64,000 bases of DNA. Origin: Sphingomonas sp. Leaf9 (GTDB taxonomy: Bacteria > Pseudomonadota > Alphaproteobacteria > Sphingomonadales > Sphingomonadaceae). This document shows positions 43,480-52,097 of this stretch, piece by piece (position 1 is the stretch's first letter; the number at the start of each line of letters is the position of its first letter). The position numbers were made by a program, and so were the translations under genes. The stretch lies in NCBI RefSeq assembly GCF_001421355.1, contig NZ_LMKC01000002.1:617720-681719 (forward strand), read 5' to 3'. The notes beneath the pieces are model-generated. The model did not search any database. It had not been told where the DNA came from and saw nothing but the letters and a program-made list of their open reading frames with translations.

Positions 43480-44946
43480 TCAGCCCTCGTGGCCGCCGTA
43501 GTTCTTCAGCTCGTCGCCGACGATCTGCACGACGTGCAGCACGTTGGTCGATCCCGGCGTCCCGAACGGTACGCCGGCGCAGACGACCACGCGGTCGCCG
43601 GCCGCGGCCATGTTGTGACGCAGCACCATGCGCTTGGCCTTCGCCACCATCTCCTCGAACGATTCGACGTCGCGGGTGTGGACGGCGTGGACGCCCCACA
43701 GCAGGCCCAGGCGACGCGCAGTGTCGATCTGCGGCGTCAGCACCATGATCGGCACCGGGGGCCGTTCGCGCGCGATGCGGCGGGCGGTCGATCCGGACTT
43801 GGTGAAGCACAGGATCGCCTTCGCATCGACCGTGGTGGCGATGTTCTTGGCGGCCTCGGCCAGCGCGTCGGCGGTGGTGGGATCGGGACGCAGCACGGTG
43901 AAGTGCACGCGGTCGCCATGCGCCGGGTCGCGTTCGACGGCATGCGAGATGTCGTTCATCATCGTGACCGATTCGACCGGCCAGCTGCCCGCCGCGCTTT
44001 CCGCCGACAGCATGATCGCATCGGCACCGTCATAGACGGCGGTCGCGACGTCCGACACTTCGGCGCGGGTCGGCGAGGGCGAGGTGATCATCGATTCGAG
44101 CATCTGCGTCGCGACGACCACGGGGCGGCCGAGGCGACGGGCGGTTTCGACGATGCGCTTCTGCAGCGGCGGCACCGACTGCGGCGGCAGTTCGACGCCC
44201 AGGTCGCCGCGTGCGACCATCACGCCGTCGCACTGCTCGACGATTTCCTCCAGCCGGGCGACGGCCGACGGCTTCTCGATCTTGGCGAGCAGCGCCGCCC
44301 GGCCCTGGATCAGCTTGCGCGCTTCGGCCAGATCCTCGGGCCGCTGCACGAACGACAGCGCGATCCAGTCGACGCCCTGTTCGACCGCGAAGTGGAGGTC
44401 GGAAATGTCCTTCGGCGTCAGCGCGGCCATCGGCAGCACGACGTCGGGGACGTTCAGCCCCTTCGAGTTCGACAGCGCGCCGCCGACCACGACCTCGGTC
44501 ACGATCCGGTCGTCGTCATGGTCGAGCACGCGCAGCACCAGCTTGCCATCGTCCAGCAGCAGGCGCGCGTCGCGGGCGATCGCCGCGAAAATCTCCGGGT
44601 GCGGCAGTTCGACGCGGGTCGTGTCGCCCGGCTCGTTCGACCGGTCGAGCGTGAAGCGCTGCCCGGCTTCGAGCATCACCCGCCCCTCGGCGAAGCGACC
44701 GACGCGCAGCTTCGGCCCCTGAAGATCGGCGAGGATCGTCGTCGGACGGCCATATTGCTGTTCGAGCGCGCGAATCGCCTCGATCACCGCGACCTTGGAT
44801 TGCTGGTCGCCATGGCTCATGTTGACGCGGAACGCATCGGCGCCCGCTTCGAACAGCTTCGCGATCATTTCGTACGTATTGCTCGCGGGGCCGAGCGTGG
44901 CGAGGACGCGAACCTTGCGCGAACGGGGGCTGATGGCCTTGGTCAT
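43480..44946 (-). CDS. pyk: Pyruvate kinase
   Basis: This 488-residue enzyme transfers phosphate from phosphoenolpyruvate to ADP. Conserved blocks are present: RVNMSHGD near the N-terminus, ILADLQGPKLRVG, the active-site IEKPSAVARLEEI with catalytic Lys, MVARGDLGVELP, VVVATQMLESMI, and the B-domain/C-domain segments to VQIVGDELKNYGGHEG. Length is normal. The gene stands alone on the minus strand, with the palindromic repeat just past its stop and a 71-base divergent gap to the DUF1244 gene. Confidence 0.97.
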   Translation of the reverse strand: MTKAISPRSRKVRVLATLGPASNTYEMIAKLFEAGADAFRVNMSHGDQQSKVAVIEAIRALEQQYGRPTTILADLQGPKLRVGRFAEGRVMLEAGQRFTLDRSNEPGDTTRVELPHPEIFAAIARDARLLLDDGKLVLRVLDHDDDRIVTEVVVGGALSNSKGLNVPDVVLPMAALTPKDISDLHFAVEQGVDWIALSFVQRPEDLAEARKLIQGRAALLAKIEKPSAVARLEEIVEQCDGVMVARGDLGVELPPQSVPPLQKRIVETARRLGRPVVVATQMLESMITSPSPTRAEVSDVATAVYDGADAIMLSAESAAGSWPVESVTMMNDISHAVERDPAHGDRVHFTVLRPDPTTADALAEAAKNIATTVDAKAILCFTKSGSTARRIARERPPVPIMVLTPQIDTARRLGLLWGVHAVHTRDVESFEEMVAKAKRMVLRHNMAAAGDRVVVCAGVPFGTPGSTNVLHVVQIVGDELKNYGGHEG

Positions 44947-45017
44947 GATAGTCTCCGGGCGTTGCGCGCCTGCCTCTAAGCCTTATTCGAAAACGATCAA
45001 CCTTTAGGACCACGCCC

Positions 45018-45347
45018 ATGACGACAATCGATTCGATCAGCGAAGCGGCACAGGCCGCCGCGTTCCGCCGGCTGCTCCGCCACCTGCAGCATCGCACCGA
45101 TGCGCAGAATGTCGACCTGATGGGGCAGGCCGGCTTCTGCCGCAACTGCCTCGGCGACTGGCTGGGCGAGGCGGCGGGGCTGTCGAAGGAGGAAGGGCGC
45201 GAGGCGGTGTACGGTATGCCCTATGCGCAGTGGAAGTCGGAGCACCAGATGCCCGCAACTCCCGAACAGATCGCGCGGATGGAGGAGAGCGTCGCCCGGA
45301 ATCGTGCCGATATCGCCGGGAACGGCACGGCGACCGACCCCCGCTGA
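45018..45347 (+). CDS. DUF1244 family protein
   Basis: This 109-residue protein matches the DUF1244 family: AAFRRLLRHLQHRTDAQNVD, then GFCRNCLGDW with a conserved Cys pair, and EAVYGMPYAQWKSEHQ. The paired cysteines suggest metal or nucleotide binding, but no function is known. GGACC lies a few bases before ATG 45018. It precedes gapR and is divergent from pyk. Confidence 0.88.
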   Translation: MTTIDSISEAAQAAAFRRLLRHLQHRTDAQNVDLMGQAGFCRNCLGDWLGEAAGLSKEEGREAVYGMPYAQWKSEHQMPATPEQIARMEESVARNRADIAGNGTATDPR

Positions 45348-45420
45348 TCGGTTGAGGCGCGCGCGCGGATCGGCTAGGCGCGCCGGTTCACGAATTCTTG
45401 ACCATCGTTGAGGGACCCCC

Positions 45421-45657
45421 ATGACCGACAATGTTTCGGCGGAACAGCTCCGCCTGCTTATCGAGCGTATCGAGCGCCTGGAAGAAGAGAAGAAGGGCAT
45501 CAGCGACGACATCAAGGACGTCTATGCCGAAGCCAAGTCGACCGGGTTCGACGTGAAGACCATGCGCAAGATCATCAGCCTGCGCCGCATGGAAAAGCAT
45601 CACCGCGACGAAGCCGACATGCTGCTCGAAACCTATAAGCAGGCGCTCGGCATCTAA
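45421..45657 (+). CDS. gapR: GapR nucleoid-associated protein (DUF2312)
   Basis: This 78-residue, wholly helical protein matches Gap[20 protein letters not shown], then [20 protein letters not shown] and a C-terminal [14 protein letters not shown]. In Caulobacter GapR encircles overtwisted DNA ahead of replication and transcription forks and helps topoisomerases. GAGGGA precedes the ATG at 45421. It is short, as expected for the family. A DUF1003 gene follows after 26 bases. Confidence 0.93.
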   Translation: MTDNVSAEQLRLLIERIERLEEEKKGISDDIKDVYAEAKSTGFDVKTMRKIISLRRMEKHHRDEADMLLETYKQALGI

Positions 45658-45683
45658 TCACCGGAGGTAAAGGGGGCAGGGAC

Positions 45684-46217
45684 ATGGCCAGCGTCTTCCA
45701 CATCGCGACCCGTCTGCTGAAAGGGCATGGCGACCCGCAGGGCGAGGAGGAAGCCCATGTCCTGTCCGCGATCGAACGCGGCACCCCCGTCACCCGCGAC
45801 GCCGCCGACGAATCGGACGCGCGGTCGACCTATGGCGACCGGCTGGCGGATCGGGTGGCGGCAGTCGGCGGGTCGTGGGGGTTCATCATCGCCTTCACGG
45901 CGGTATTGCTCGGCTGGATGCTGCTCAATTCCGACGTGCTGTCGCATTTCGGGCTGGCGTTCGATCCCTACCCCTACATCTTTCTCAACCTGATGCTGTC
46001 GACGCTGGCCGCGATCCAGGCGCCGGTCATCATGATGAGCCAGAACCGGCAGTCGGAAAAGGATCGGCTGGCCGCGCGGCTGGACTATGAAACCAATTTG
46101 CGCGCAGAGATCGACATCCTCGCGCTGCACGCCAAGCTGGACAGCGACGTGATCGACCGGCTGGCGGCGCTGGAGGCGAAGATCGACGCGCTGGCGCAAC
46201 GTGCGCCGTCCGCTTAA
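45684..46217 (+). CDS. DUF1003 inner-membrane protein
   Basis: This 177-residue protein has two adjacent membrane helices (GSWGFIIAFTAVLLGWML and FLNLMLSTLAAIQAPVIMM) preceded by TYGDRLADRVAAVGGSWGF and followed by the family phrase MSQNRQSEKDRLAARLDYETN, all typical of DUF1003. The C-terminal half is a cytoplasmic helical tail that could form a coiled coil. Function is unknown. GGAGG upstream at about 45663 supports the ATG at 45684. Confidence 0.9.
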   Translation: MASVFHIATRLLKGHGDPQGEEEAHVLSAIERGTPVTRDAADESDARSTYGDRLADRVAAVGGSWGFIIAFTAVLLGWMLLNSDVLSHFGLAFDPYPYIFLNLMLSTLAAIQAPVIMMSQNRQSEKDRLAARLDYETNLRAEIDILALHAKLDSDVIDRLAALEAKIDALAQRAPSA

Positions 46218-46245
46218 GAGCGGGCAGTAACCTGAAGAGGCACCG

Positions 46246-46989
46246 ATGGCAGGCCATAGCAAATTCAAGAACATCATGCACCGCAAGGGTGCGCAGGATA
46301 AGAAGCGGTCGGGCATGTTCTCGAAGCTCAGCCGCGAAATCACCGTCGCGGCAAAGATGGGCCTGCCCGATCCCGACATGAACCCGCGCCTGCGCGCGGC
46401 GATCAACGCCGCGAAGGCGCAGTCGATGCCCAAGGACAATATCCAGCGCGCGGTCGACAAGGCGTCGAAGGGCGACATGGAGAATTACGAGGAAATCCGC
46501 TACGAAGGCTTCGGGCCTGCGGGGGTTTCGCTCATCATCGAGGCGCTGTCCGACAACCGCAACCGCACCGCGACCAACGTGCGCACTGCCGTGTCGAAGA
46601 ATGGCGGCAACCTCGGCACCGCCGGATCGGTCAGCCACGGGTTCGACCGCGTCGGCCTCATCAACTATCCCGCCAAGGCCGGTGACGCCGAGAAGGTGTT
46701 CGAGGCGGCGCTGGAAGCCGGCGCCGAGGACGTGACGTCGAGCGAGGACGGCCACGAAATCTGGACGGCGCAGGGCGATCTGCACGAAGTGGCCAAGGCG
46801 CTGGAGCCGGTGCTGGGCGAGGCCGAAGGTGCCAAGCTGGCGTGGCGGCCGCAGACGATGGTGTCGGTCGGCGAAGACGACGCCGCGACGCTGTTCAAGC
46901 TGCTCGACGCGCTCGACGATGACGACGACGTGCAGACCGTGTGGGGCAATTACGAAGTGTCCGATGAGGTAATGGAGAAGCTGGGTTGA
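46246..46989 (+). CDS. yebC: YebC/PmpR-family protein
   Basis: This 247-residue protein begins [21 protein letters not shown], the universal YebC N-terminus, and contains [33 protein letters not shown] and a C-terminal [12 protein letters not shown]. The family has been described both as transcription regulators and, recently, as factors easing ribosome stalling at polyproline stretches. It lies directly upstream of ruvC as in many bacteria, here separated by a palindromic repeat. AGAGG precedes the ATG. Confidence 0.95.
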   Translation: MAGHSKFKNIMHRKGAQDKKRSGMFSKLSREITVAAKMGLPDPDMNPRLRAAINAAKAQSMPKDNIQRAVDKASKGDMENYEEIRYEGFGPAGVSLIIEALSDNRNRTATNVRTAVSKNGGNLGTAGSVSHGFDRVGLINYPAKAGDAEKVFEAALEAGAEDVTSSEDGHEIWTAQGDLHEVAKALEPVLGEAEGAKLAWRPQTMVSVGEDDAATLFKLLDALDDDDDVQTVWGNYEVSDEVMEKLG

Positions 46990-46999
46990 TCAACCTGAT

Positions 47000-47128
47000 C
47001 CTCCCCGCCTGCGGGGAGGGGGACCGCCGCGCAGCGGTGGTGGAGGGGGAGTGCCCCGCAGCGCAGCGCTTGCGGAAGCCCCCCTCCACCAGCCTGCGGC
47101 TGGTCCCCCTCCCCGTGCCGGGGAGGAG
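47000..47128. repeat. Sphingomonad-type intergenic palindromic repeat, copy B
   Basis: This 129-base element sits between yebC and ruvC. It shares the GGGGAGGGGGACC block and hairpins with copy A, and its outer halves are complementary: GGGGAGGGGGACC on the left pairs with GGTCCCCCTCCCC on the right, and GTGGAGGGGG with CCCCCTCCAC. The last unit GGGGAGGAG ends six bases before the ruvC start, so it serves as that gene's ribosome site. Confidence 0.88.
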
Positions 47129-47134
47129 CGTTTC

Positions 47135-47644
47135 GTGCTGATCCTCGGCCTCGATCCCGGCCTCGGCACCACCGGATGGGGCATGATCCGCGCCGATGGC
47201 AACCGCCTGAGCCACATTGCCAACGGCCAGATCCGCACCGACCCGTCGATGCAGCTCCCCCGCCGCCTGGCCCTGCTGTTCGGCGCACTGGGCGAGGTGA
47301 TCCGCACCGAACGCCCCGATGGCGCGGCGGTCGAGGAGGTGCTGGGCAACAGCAACGCGCAATCGACGCTGAAGCTGGGGCAGGCGCGCGGCGTCGTGCT
47401 GCTCTCCGCCTCGACCGCAGGGCTGGCGATCGGCGAATATCACCCGAGCATCGTCAAGAAGGCGGTGGTCGGCACCGGCGGCGCGGACAAGAAGCAGATC
47501 CAGGCGATGGTCGGCCATCTGCTGCCCGGCGTTAAGCTGTCCGGGCCGGACGCGGCCGACGCGCTGGCGGTGGCGATCACCCATGCACATCATCTCGCCA
47601 GCGCGCACGCGCGGGCACGGCGTTCGACGGGGATCGGAGCGTGA
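47135..47644 (+). CDS. ruvC: Holliday junction endonuclease RuvC
   Basis: This 169-residue nuclease resolves Holliday junctions. Catalytic acids are visible: Asp in [13 protein letters not shown], Glu in VEEVLGN and the Asp pair in [14 protein letters not shown]. The GTG at 47135 is chosen because the protein starts properly at LILGLDPG and because GGAGGAG ends six bases upstream, inside the palindromic repeat. The open frame extends to 47051, but only through repeat sequence. ruvA follows 60 bases downstream. Confidence 0.96.
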   Translation: MLILGLDPGLGTTGWGMIRADGNRLSHIANGQIRTDPSMQLPRRLALLFGALGEVIRTERPDGAAVEEVLGNSNAQSTLKLGQARGVVLLSASTAGLAIGEYHPSIVKKAVVGTGGADKKQIQAMVGHLLPGVKLSGPDAADALAVAITHAHHLASAHARARRSTGIGA

Positions 47645-47704
47645 CGCCTGCCCCGATCATCTCCCTGCGTGCGCGGGGATGCGGCCTATCGAGAGAAGTT
47701 GACC

Positions 47705-48304
47705 ATGATCGCCCATCTTAAAGGCACGCTGTCCGTCTCCGGCATCGACCATGCGGTCATCGACGTGAACGGCGTCGGCTATCTGGTCGGCGCGTCGTCG
47801 CGCACCTTGCAGGCGCTGGGGCCGGTCGGCGGCAGCGTCACCATCCATACCGAGATGCTGGTCGCCGAGGATTTCATCCGCCTCGTCGGCTTTGCCAGCG
47901 CGGACGAGCGCGACTGGTTCCGCCTGCTGACCGGGGTGCAGGGCGTCGGCGCGCGGGTTGCGCTGGGTATCCTCTCCACCCTGTCGCCCGAGGAAGTCCG
48001 CACCGCGATCGCGCGCGGGGACAAGGCGAGCATCGCCCGCGCGAACGGCGTCGGCCCGAAACTGGCGCAGCGCATCGCGATGGAATTGAAGGACAAGGTG
48101 GGCGGCATCGCCATCGGCCCCGGCGCAGTTGCGCCGGCGGCGGGGGGCGATGGCGTGGAGGGCGATGCGGTATCGGCGCTCCTCAACCTCGGCTTCAAGC
48201 CGGCCGAGGCGGCAACGGCGGTCGGCAAGGCGGCAGAAGAACTGGGGGCGGGCACCAGCCTCGACGCGCTGGTCCGGCTGGCGCTGCGCAAGGCGTCGCG
48301 CTGA
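47705..48304 (+). CDS. ruvA: Holliday junction branch migration protein RuvA
   Basis: This 199-residue protein has the three RuvA domains: the OB fold ([13 protein letters not shown]), tandem helix-hairpin-helix ([17 protein letters not shown], then [17 protein letters not shown]), and a C-terminal three-helix domain ([16 protein letters not shown]) that contacts RuvB. It tetramerises on Holliday junctions. ATG 47705 gives standard length; an upstream ATG at 47669 is unlikely. It is separated from ruvB by a hypothetical gene. Confidence 0.96.
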   Translation: MIAHLKGTLSVSGIDHAVIDVNGVGYLVGASSRTLQALGPVGGSVTIHTEMLVAEDFIRLVGFASADERDWFRLLTGVQGVGARVALGILSTLSPEEVRTAIARGDKASIARANGVGPKLAQRIAMELKDKVGGIAIGPGAVAPAAGGDGVEGDAVSALLNLGFKPAEAATAVGKAAEELGAGTSLDALVRLALRKASR

Positions 48305-48306
48305 CC

Positions 48307-49032
48307 GTGATCGCGTTGCTGCTGGCCGCCGCCATGCCGGGGCAGGCAGCGGCGTCACCGCCCCGCGACGACGAATGGCTGATCCTGCAGACCGCAGCCG
48401 ATCCGCTGGCGCTGGTCGGTGTGGCGGCTGCCAGGCGGGCGCCGGGCGCACGGGTTATTGCGACCGAGGAATGCGACGGCATGCGTCCGGGGCTGTTCAT
48501 CCTGGTCGTGAAGCCCGACCGGGCACCGCATCCGGCCGGGGCCTATGTCCGGCGCTGTATCGCGCAACCCTATAGCGCGACGGGGCGCGGGATCGCGTCG
48601 GTCGACCCAAGCTTCGCGGCGATGCGGGCGCGGCCGGTCAATATCGATGGCGGCGATATCATCAGCTTCATACGTTCGAACCTGCTGATCCGGCCCTATT
48701 TCGTCGATCTGCCGAATGATCCGCGCGAAGGGTTGCGCGTGGCGGTCGAGGATATGGCCGAGGGCCGCCGTCGCCCGATCGAGCGCGACTGCACCGCCCC
48801 CGAAGTGACGCGCGGCGTCGATCATATCGCCATCGCCTGCGCCGTCGAGCAGATCGCCGGCCAGCCGGTCTATCGCACCGTGATCTACCGCGCCGGCGAC
48901 CTTTCGCGCGTCCGGGAGATCCCGCGTTGTCGCGACCCGCAATTCTTTCAGGTCGACCTGCTGCGTTGCTGGACGCAGACGGTTTCACCGGCGGGTAAGG
49001 CGGCGCTGAAACCGCGCTATGTCAGGTTTTGA
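48307..49032 (+). CDS. Secreted hypothetical protein between ruvA and ruvB
   Basis: This 241-residue protein has no recognised domain. The GTG start at 48307 is three bases past the ruvA stop, and the first 17 residues are a signal peptide ending AASP. The mature part has four or more cysteines (EECDGM, RRCIAQ, RDCTAP, IACAVEQ, PRCRD, LLRCWT) likely to form disulfides in the periplasm. The family is not known to me. Its position inside the ruv cluster splits ruvCA from ruvB. Confidence 0.75.
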   Translation: MIALLLAAAMPGQAAASPPRDDEWLILQTAADPLALVGVAAARRAPGARVIATEECDGMRPGLFILVVKPDRAPHPAGAYVRRCIAQPYSATGRGIASVDPSFAAMRARPVNIDGGDIISFIRSNLLIRPYFVDLPNDPREGLRVAVEDMAEGRRRPIERDCTAPEVTRGVDHIAIACAVEQIAGQPVYRTVIYRAGDLSRVREIPRCRDPQFFQVDLLRCWTQTVSPAGKAALKPRYVRF

Positions 49033-49088
49033 GGGCGGATCGTGCGACGCACCTCGACCGCCCGCATGCGAACAGCTAGGGAACGGGC

Positions 49089-50108
49089 GTGACCGACGAC
49101 CGTATGACCACCCCGCTTCGCCGCCCCGAGGATGTCGACGCCGCGCTGCGTCCGAAGGCGCTCGACGAATTTGTCGGGCAGCGGGCGGCGCGCGAGAATT
49201 TGCGGGTCTTCATCGATGCCGCGCGGGGGCGGGGTGATGTGCTCGACCATGTGCTGTTTTTCGGACCTCCCGGCCTCGGCAAGACCACCTTGGCGCAGAT
49301 CGTCGCGCGCGAAATGGGCGTGGGGTTCCGCGCTACTTCCGGCCCGGTCATTGCCAAGTCGGGCGACCTCGCCGCGCTGCTGACCAACCTGGAGGACGGC
49401 GACGTCCTGTTCATCGACGAAATCCATCGCCTGAATCCGGCGGTCGAGGAAGTGCTGTACCCGGCGATGGAGGACCGCGCGCTCGACCTGATGATCGGGG
49501 AGGGGCCGTCGGCGCGCAGCGTGCGGATCGACCTGCCGCGCTTCACGCTGGTCGGGGCGACGACGCGGCAAGGGTTGCTGACCACACCGCTTCGCGACCG
49601 GTTCGGCATTCCGATCCGCCTGCAATTCTACACGGTCGACGAACTTACCCGCGTCGTGACCCGCGCCGCCGGGTTGCTGGGCCTGGGCATCGCCACCGAC
49701 GGCGCGACCGAAGTCGCCCGCCGTGCGCGCGGTACGCCGCGTATCGCCGGGCGGCTGCTGCGCCGCGTGCGCGACTTCGCGAACGTCGCGGGGGTGGAGA
49801 TCGTCGACGCCCGCACCGCTGACGCCGCGCTCAACCGGCTGGAGGTCGATGCCAAGGGGCTGGACGCGATGGATCGCCGCTATCTGACGATGATCGCCGA
49901 CGTCTATCGCGGCGGCCCGGTGGGCGTCGAGACGCTGGCGGCGGGTCTCAGCGAACCGCGCGACACGATCGAGGAGGTGATCGAGCCGTATCTGATCCAG
50001 ATCGGCATGATCGCCCGCACCGCGCGCGGGCGCTGCCTGAATGCCGGCGGGTGGAAGCATCTGGGGTTCGAACCGCCCGCGGGCGTGCAGGATGGGTTGT
50101 TCGATTGA
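49089..50108 (+). CDS. ruvB: Holliday junction branch migration ATPase RuvB
   Basis: This 339-residue AAA+ motor drives branch migration with RuvA. Walker A is [11 protein letters not shown], Walker [11 protein letters not shown], sensor [19 protein letters not shown], and the C-terminal winged helix includes [19 protein letters not shown]. The GTG at 49089 gives a slightly longer N-terminus; ATG 49104 is an alternative. The next gene starts at the last base of the stop (TGATGG). Confidence 0.97.
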   Translation: MTDDRMTTPLRRPEDVDAALRPKALDEFVGQRAARENLRVFIDAARGRGDVLDHVLFFGPPGLGKTTLAQIVAREMGVGFRATSGPVIAKSGDLAALLTNLEDGDVLFIDEIHRLNPAVEEVLYPAMEDRALDLMIGEGPSARSVRIDLPRFTLVGATTRQGLLTTPLRDRFGIPIRLQFYTVDELTRVVTRAAGLLGLGIATDGATEVARRARGTPRIAGRLLRRVRDFANVAGVEIVDARTADAALNRLEVDAKGLDAMDRRYLTMIADVYRGGPVGVETLAAGLSEPRDTIEEVIEPYLIQIGMIARTARGRCLNAGGWKHLGFEPPAGVQDGLFD

Positions 50109-50446
50109 TGGAACGAAACGGCAAGCAGCGCGGCAATCTGCTGGCATCGGCGGCGATCGGCGCGCAACAGGCGGGGCGGGTGGCCGCGCCCGTCGCGCCG
50201 CTGGTGATCGAGGCGGTGTTCGCCGCCGACGCCAGCTGTTCGGTCACCATCGGCAGCGCGGAGTTCGTCCTGCCCGATGCTGCGCCGGCGTTCGCCGCGG
50301 CGCTCGGCACCTTGCCCAACCCCGGCCGGCCGCTGACGCTCGCCGTCCGGGGCGGGGCGGCGGCACGCCATGTCAGCGCGATCGTCCGCCTGATCGGATC
50401 GGCCGGGTTCGACAATGTGACTGTGCTGCGTAACGACGACGCGTAG
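50108..50446 (+). CDS. Small hypothetical protein with a TolR/ExbD-like C-terminus
   Basis: This 112-residue protein starts at the ATG overlapping the ruvB stop. There is no membrane helix. The C-terminal part (LTLAVRGGAAARHVSAIVRL, IGSAGFDNVTVLRND) resembles the periplasmic domain of TolR/ExbD, which ends in a dimerising strand after an IRADG-like motif; the true TolR is encoded 1.5 kb downstream. Similarity is weak and read by eye. It may be a coincidence of fold or a truncated paralogue. No function is assigned. Confidence 0.65.
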   Translation: MERNGKQRGNLLASAAIGAQQAGRVAAPVAPLVIEAVFAADASCSVTIGSAEFVLPDAAPAFAAALGTLPNPGRPLTLAVRGGAAARHVSAIVRLIGSAGFDNVTVLRNDDA

Positions 50447-50505
50447 CCATAACGCGGGGTTAAGCCGGTCACCCCTTTCCCCCGCCGCCGCCAATGGTTA
50501 AAGCC

Positions 50506-50970
50506 ATGGCCATGACCGACCCCGACCAGCCGGCCGGCGGCCGCTTCGTCGGCGGCACGCATCGCTTTCCGTTGCGGATCTATTTCGAGGACACCGACCT
50601 GTCGGGCGTCGTCTACCACGCCAATTACCTGCGTTTTTTCGAACGCGCGCGTAGCGACATGCTGATGGTCGCCGGCATCGACCAGCGCGCCGCGCATGAA
50701 GCGGGCGAGGGTGCCTATGCCGTGCGGTCGATGCAGCTCGACTGGCGCGCGCCCGCGCGGCTGAACGATGCGCTGGTCGTGGTCAGCACCGTCGAGCGCG
50801 TGCGGGCGGCGGCGGTCGACATTCAGCAATCAGTCATCCGCGACGATCTTCTACTGGCGTCGGCACGGGTGGAGGTCGCGTTCGTGGCCCCCGGCGGGCG
50901 GCCGCGTCGCCAACCGGCGGCGTGGATCGAAACCTTCGCCGCGCTGGTCGCAACCGATAAAGGAGCATGA
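50506..50970 (+). CDS. ybgC: YbgC-family acyl-CoA thioesterase
   Basis: This 154-residue hot-dog-fold thioesterase has the family signature YFEDTDLSGVVYHANYL with catalytic Asp, and a conserved FFERAR segment. YbgC is the usual first gene of the tol-pal operon and hydrolyses short acyl-CoA or acyl-carrier-protein thioesters, perhaps in phospholipid metabolism. In-frame ATG codons at 50494, 50506 and 50512 make the start uncertain. It overlaps tolQ by four bases. Confidence 0.93.
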   Translation: MAMTDPDQPAGGRFVGGTHRFPLRIYFEDTDLSGVVYHANYLRFFERARSDMLMVAGIDQRAAHEAGEGAYAVRSMQLDWRAPARLNDALVVVSTVERVRAAAVDIQQSVIRDDLLLASARVEVAFVAPGGRPRRQPAAWIETFAALVATDKGA

Positions 50971-51659
50971 TGGACGTTTTCGTGAACACCGACGCCGCGA
51001 CCATGTCGCCGGTCGCGCTCTTCCTTCAGGCCGACTGGGTAGTGAAGGCGGTGATGCTGGGCCTGCTGGCCGCCAGCGTCTGGACCTGGGCGATCATCGT
51101 CGGCTTCCTGGTGCGCGCCCGCAAGGTCCGCCGCGACATCGACCGGTTCGAGGTGGAGTTCGAACAGGCCGAGGATATCGATGCCTTCCACCGGTTGCAG
51201 GGATCGCGCGATACCGTGATCGCCCGCGTGTTTTCCTCCGGGGTGCGCGAATGGCGTCGGTCGACCGCCTCCAAGCAGATCGACCGCGACGGCACCCGCG
51301 AACGCCTCGCCACCGCGATGGCGTCGAGCGTCGCGGATGAGAGTGAGACGCTGGCCGACCGGCTGAACATCCTGGCGACGGTCGGGTCGGTTGCGCCGTT
51401 CGTCGGCCTGTTCGGCACGGTATGGGGCATCATGCGCTCGTTCACCTCGATCGCGTCGGAGCAGAACACCTCACTGGCCGTCGTCGCGCCGGGCATCGCC
51501 GAGGCGCTGTTCGCGACCGCCATCGGCCTGTTCGCCGCGATCCCGGCGGTCATCGCCTATAACCGCTTCAGCCACCGTGTGAACCGGATCGAGGCGCGGC
51601 TGAACCGTTTCGCCGACGCGTTCCACGCCACGCTGTCGCGCCAGCTCGAAGGCGTCTGA
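50967..51659 (+). CDS. tolQ: Tol-Pal proton channel subunit TolQ
   Basis: This 230-residue inner-membrane protein has three helices, the last two containing the TolQ/ExbB/MotA stretch [19 protein letters not shown] and [25 protein letters not shown]. It conducts protons with TolR to power outer-membrane constriction at division. The start overlaps ybgC (ATGATGG with two possible ATG codons, 50967 and 50970). tolR follows after three bases. Confidence 0.96.
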   Translation: MMDVFVNTDAATMSPVALFLQADWVVKAVMLGLLAASVWTWAIIVGFLVRARKVRRDIDRFEVEFEQAEDIDAFHRLQGSRDTVIARVFSSGVREWRRSTASKQIDRDGTRERLATAMASSVADESETLADRLNILATVGSVAPFVGLFGTVWGIMRSFTSIASEQNTSLAVVAPGIAEALFATAIGLFAAIPAVIAYNRFSHRVNRIEARLNRFADAFHATLSRQLEGV

Positions 51660-51662
51660 GCC

Positions 51663-52094
51663 ATGGGCATCAACCTGCCGTCGGCAAAGGGAAAAGGGCG
51701 CCGTGCGCCGATGGCGGAGATCAACGTCACGCCGCTGGTCGACGTGATGCTGGTGCTGCTCATCATCTTCATGGTGACCGCCCCGCTGATGACCGCCGGC
51801 GTGGCGGTGAACCTGCCCGACAGCCGCGCGAAGGCGGTCGAACAGACGCAGCAGCCGGTCACGCTGTCGATGGATGCCGAAGGGCGGACGTTTATCGACG
51901 ACCTCGAAGTATCGTCCGACAACCTGCCCGGCGAACTGGAAAAGATCGCGGCGGCAGGTGCCGGGGCGACCGAGCCGCGGCAGGTGATGCTGCGCGCCGA
52001 CCGCAGCCTCGACTATGGCCGGGTCAATGCCGTGCTGGGCGAACTGAACCGCGCCGGCCTGAACCGCGTGTCGCTGATCAGCGTGGCGCAGTAA
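51663..52094 (+). CDS. tolR: Tol-Pal subunit TolR
   Basis: This 143-residue protein has one N-terminal helix with the proton-carrying Asp (INVTPLVDVMLVLLIIFMV) and a periplasmic ExbD-like domain ending in QVMLRADRSLDYGRV and NRVSLISVAQ. It pairs with TolQ in the energised complex. It starts at ATG 51663 and is followed by tolA after three bases. Confidence 0.95.
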   Translation: MGINLPSAKGKGRRAPMAEINVTPLVDVMLVLLIIFMVTAPLMTAGVAVNLPDSRAKAVEQTQQPVTLSMDAEGRTFIDDLEVSSDNLPGELEKIAAAGAGATEPRQVMLRADRSLDYGRVNAVLGELNRAGLNRVSLISVAQ

Positions 52095-52097
52095 GGC

